In this document: positions 63,743 through 64,000 of the stretch, piece after piece
Position numbering within the stretch: the stretch's first letter is position 1
How the letters are laid out: every line of letters begins with the position of its first letter
Assembly (NCBI RefSeq): GCF_025996515.1
Contig: NZ_BLRH01000009.1
Span: forward strand, 682,001 to 746,000
Reading direction: 5' to 3'
Source of the DNA: Rhizohabitans arisaemae
GTDB lineage: Bacteria > Actinomycetota > Actinomycetes > Streptosporangiales > Streptosporangiaceae
DNA length: 64,000 nt
Translations under genes and position numbers: made by a program
The notes under the pieces: model-generated
Database searches by the model: none
What the model saw: only the letters and a program-made list of their open reading frames with translations
Told to the model about the DNA's origin: nothing

Positions 63743-64000
63743 GAGCGATACTCGCAGCGCTCGCGCTGATCGCGGCCGTACTGGTCCCGGCCACTCCGGC
63801 CTTCGCCGCCAACATCGCCGGAAACCCGGGCTTCGAGAACGGCCTGACCGGCTGGAGCTGCGGATCCACCGGACGGGTCGTGACCACCCCGGTCCGCACC
63901 GGGGCGGGTGCCCTGGAGTCCTCGGCCGGGTCCGGGGACATCGGCCGGTGCGAGCAGACGGTCAGCGTCCGGCCGTCCTCCCCGTACACCCTGTCGGCCT
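63739..64000 (+). CDS. Secreted carbohydrate-binding protein or enzyme, N-terminal part
   Basis: Partial: runs off the right edge after about 87 residues. Signal peptide RAILAALALIAAVLVPATPA, then a carbohydrate-binding module opening NIAGNPGFENGLTGWSC, the CBM4/9/16-like N-P-G-F-E-x-G-x-x-G-W pattern, with CEQTVSVRPSSPYTLSA. Such modules often precede a catalytic domain; in this setting a fourth chitinase or chitin-binding protein is likely but not shown. ATG at 63739 overlaps the preceding stop, so it is in the same operon. Confidence 0.8.
   Translation, partial: MRAILAALALIAAVLVPATPAFAANIAGNPGFENGLTGWSCGSTGRVVTTPVRTGAGALESSAGSGDIGRCEQTVSVRPSSPYTLSA

Overview
The window is 64 kb of high-GC, gene-dense actinobacterial chromosome. 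The gene order fits the Streptosporangiales: pyrG–Nudix–xerD–parA then scpA–scpB–rluB–aroH–tyrA–cmk–der, and uvrB, coaE, rpsA, polA, the liv operon and a pdtaR-like regulator. That taxonomic placement is an inference from gene order, codon use, GTG/TTG starts and abundant secreted hydrolases; no rRNA is present.

Layout. 1-8.5 kb: end of a cation/proton antiporter, a BCP-type peroxiredoxin with decayed copies of its 3' end beside it, a large secreted subtilase, universal stress protein, alpha/beta hydrolase and unknown small genes. 9-11 kb: a decayed CRISPR array (about 13 repeats), then a ~545 bp structured inverted-repeat element. 11-14.7 kb: SRPBCC protein, an LprG-like lipoprotein overlapping an MFS exporter, and a DUF4288-Nudix fusion. 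14.8-21.8 kb (minus strand): scpA-scpB-rluB-aroH-tyrA-cmk-der, mostly joined by 4-nt ATGA/GTGA overlaps, linking chromosome condensation, rRNA modification, tyrosine synthesis and ribosome assembly. 21.8-27.4 kb: an accessory block (52-nt palindromes, Lrp-type regulator plus M19 dipeptidase, five tandem small secreted proteins, an iron-regulated siderophore ATPase) sitting between scpA and parA. 27.5-32 kb: parA, xerD (apparent CTG start), Nudix, pyrG. 32-38.7 kb: acyltransferase, DUF4126 protein, two GNATs, uvrB, spo0M, coaE. 38.7-39.4 kb: palindrome-rich region with a 203-bp tandem duplication. 39.5-46.9 kb: rpsA, polysaccharide deacetylase, a second, well-kept CRISPR array on the opposite strand, polA and a hotdog thioesterase. 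47-57 kb: polar amino-acid ABC operon, branched-chain amino-acid ABC operon, ANTAR response regulator, and a tRNA with a CAA (Leu) anticodon. 57.8-64 kb: four consecutive secreted genes, three of them CBM2-FnIII-GH18 chitinase-like enzymes.

No cas gene was recognised in the window. The two CRISPR arrays nevertheless share related 30-nt repeats and a ~94-nt leader with the same internal spacing, so they were probably served by one adaptation system elsewhere in the genome.

The most unusual non-coding content is (i) about 12 copies of a 52-nt imperfect palindrome scattered over six intergenic regions and (ii) a second structured repeat in two copies whose 17-18 bp hairpin differs by compensated base changes. 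The most unusual protein content is the five-gene tandem family of ~82-92 aa exported proteins sharing a C-x18-C core. Functions stated below are from motif and family recognition by eye; no database search was run.
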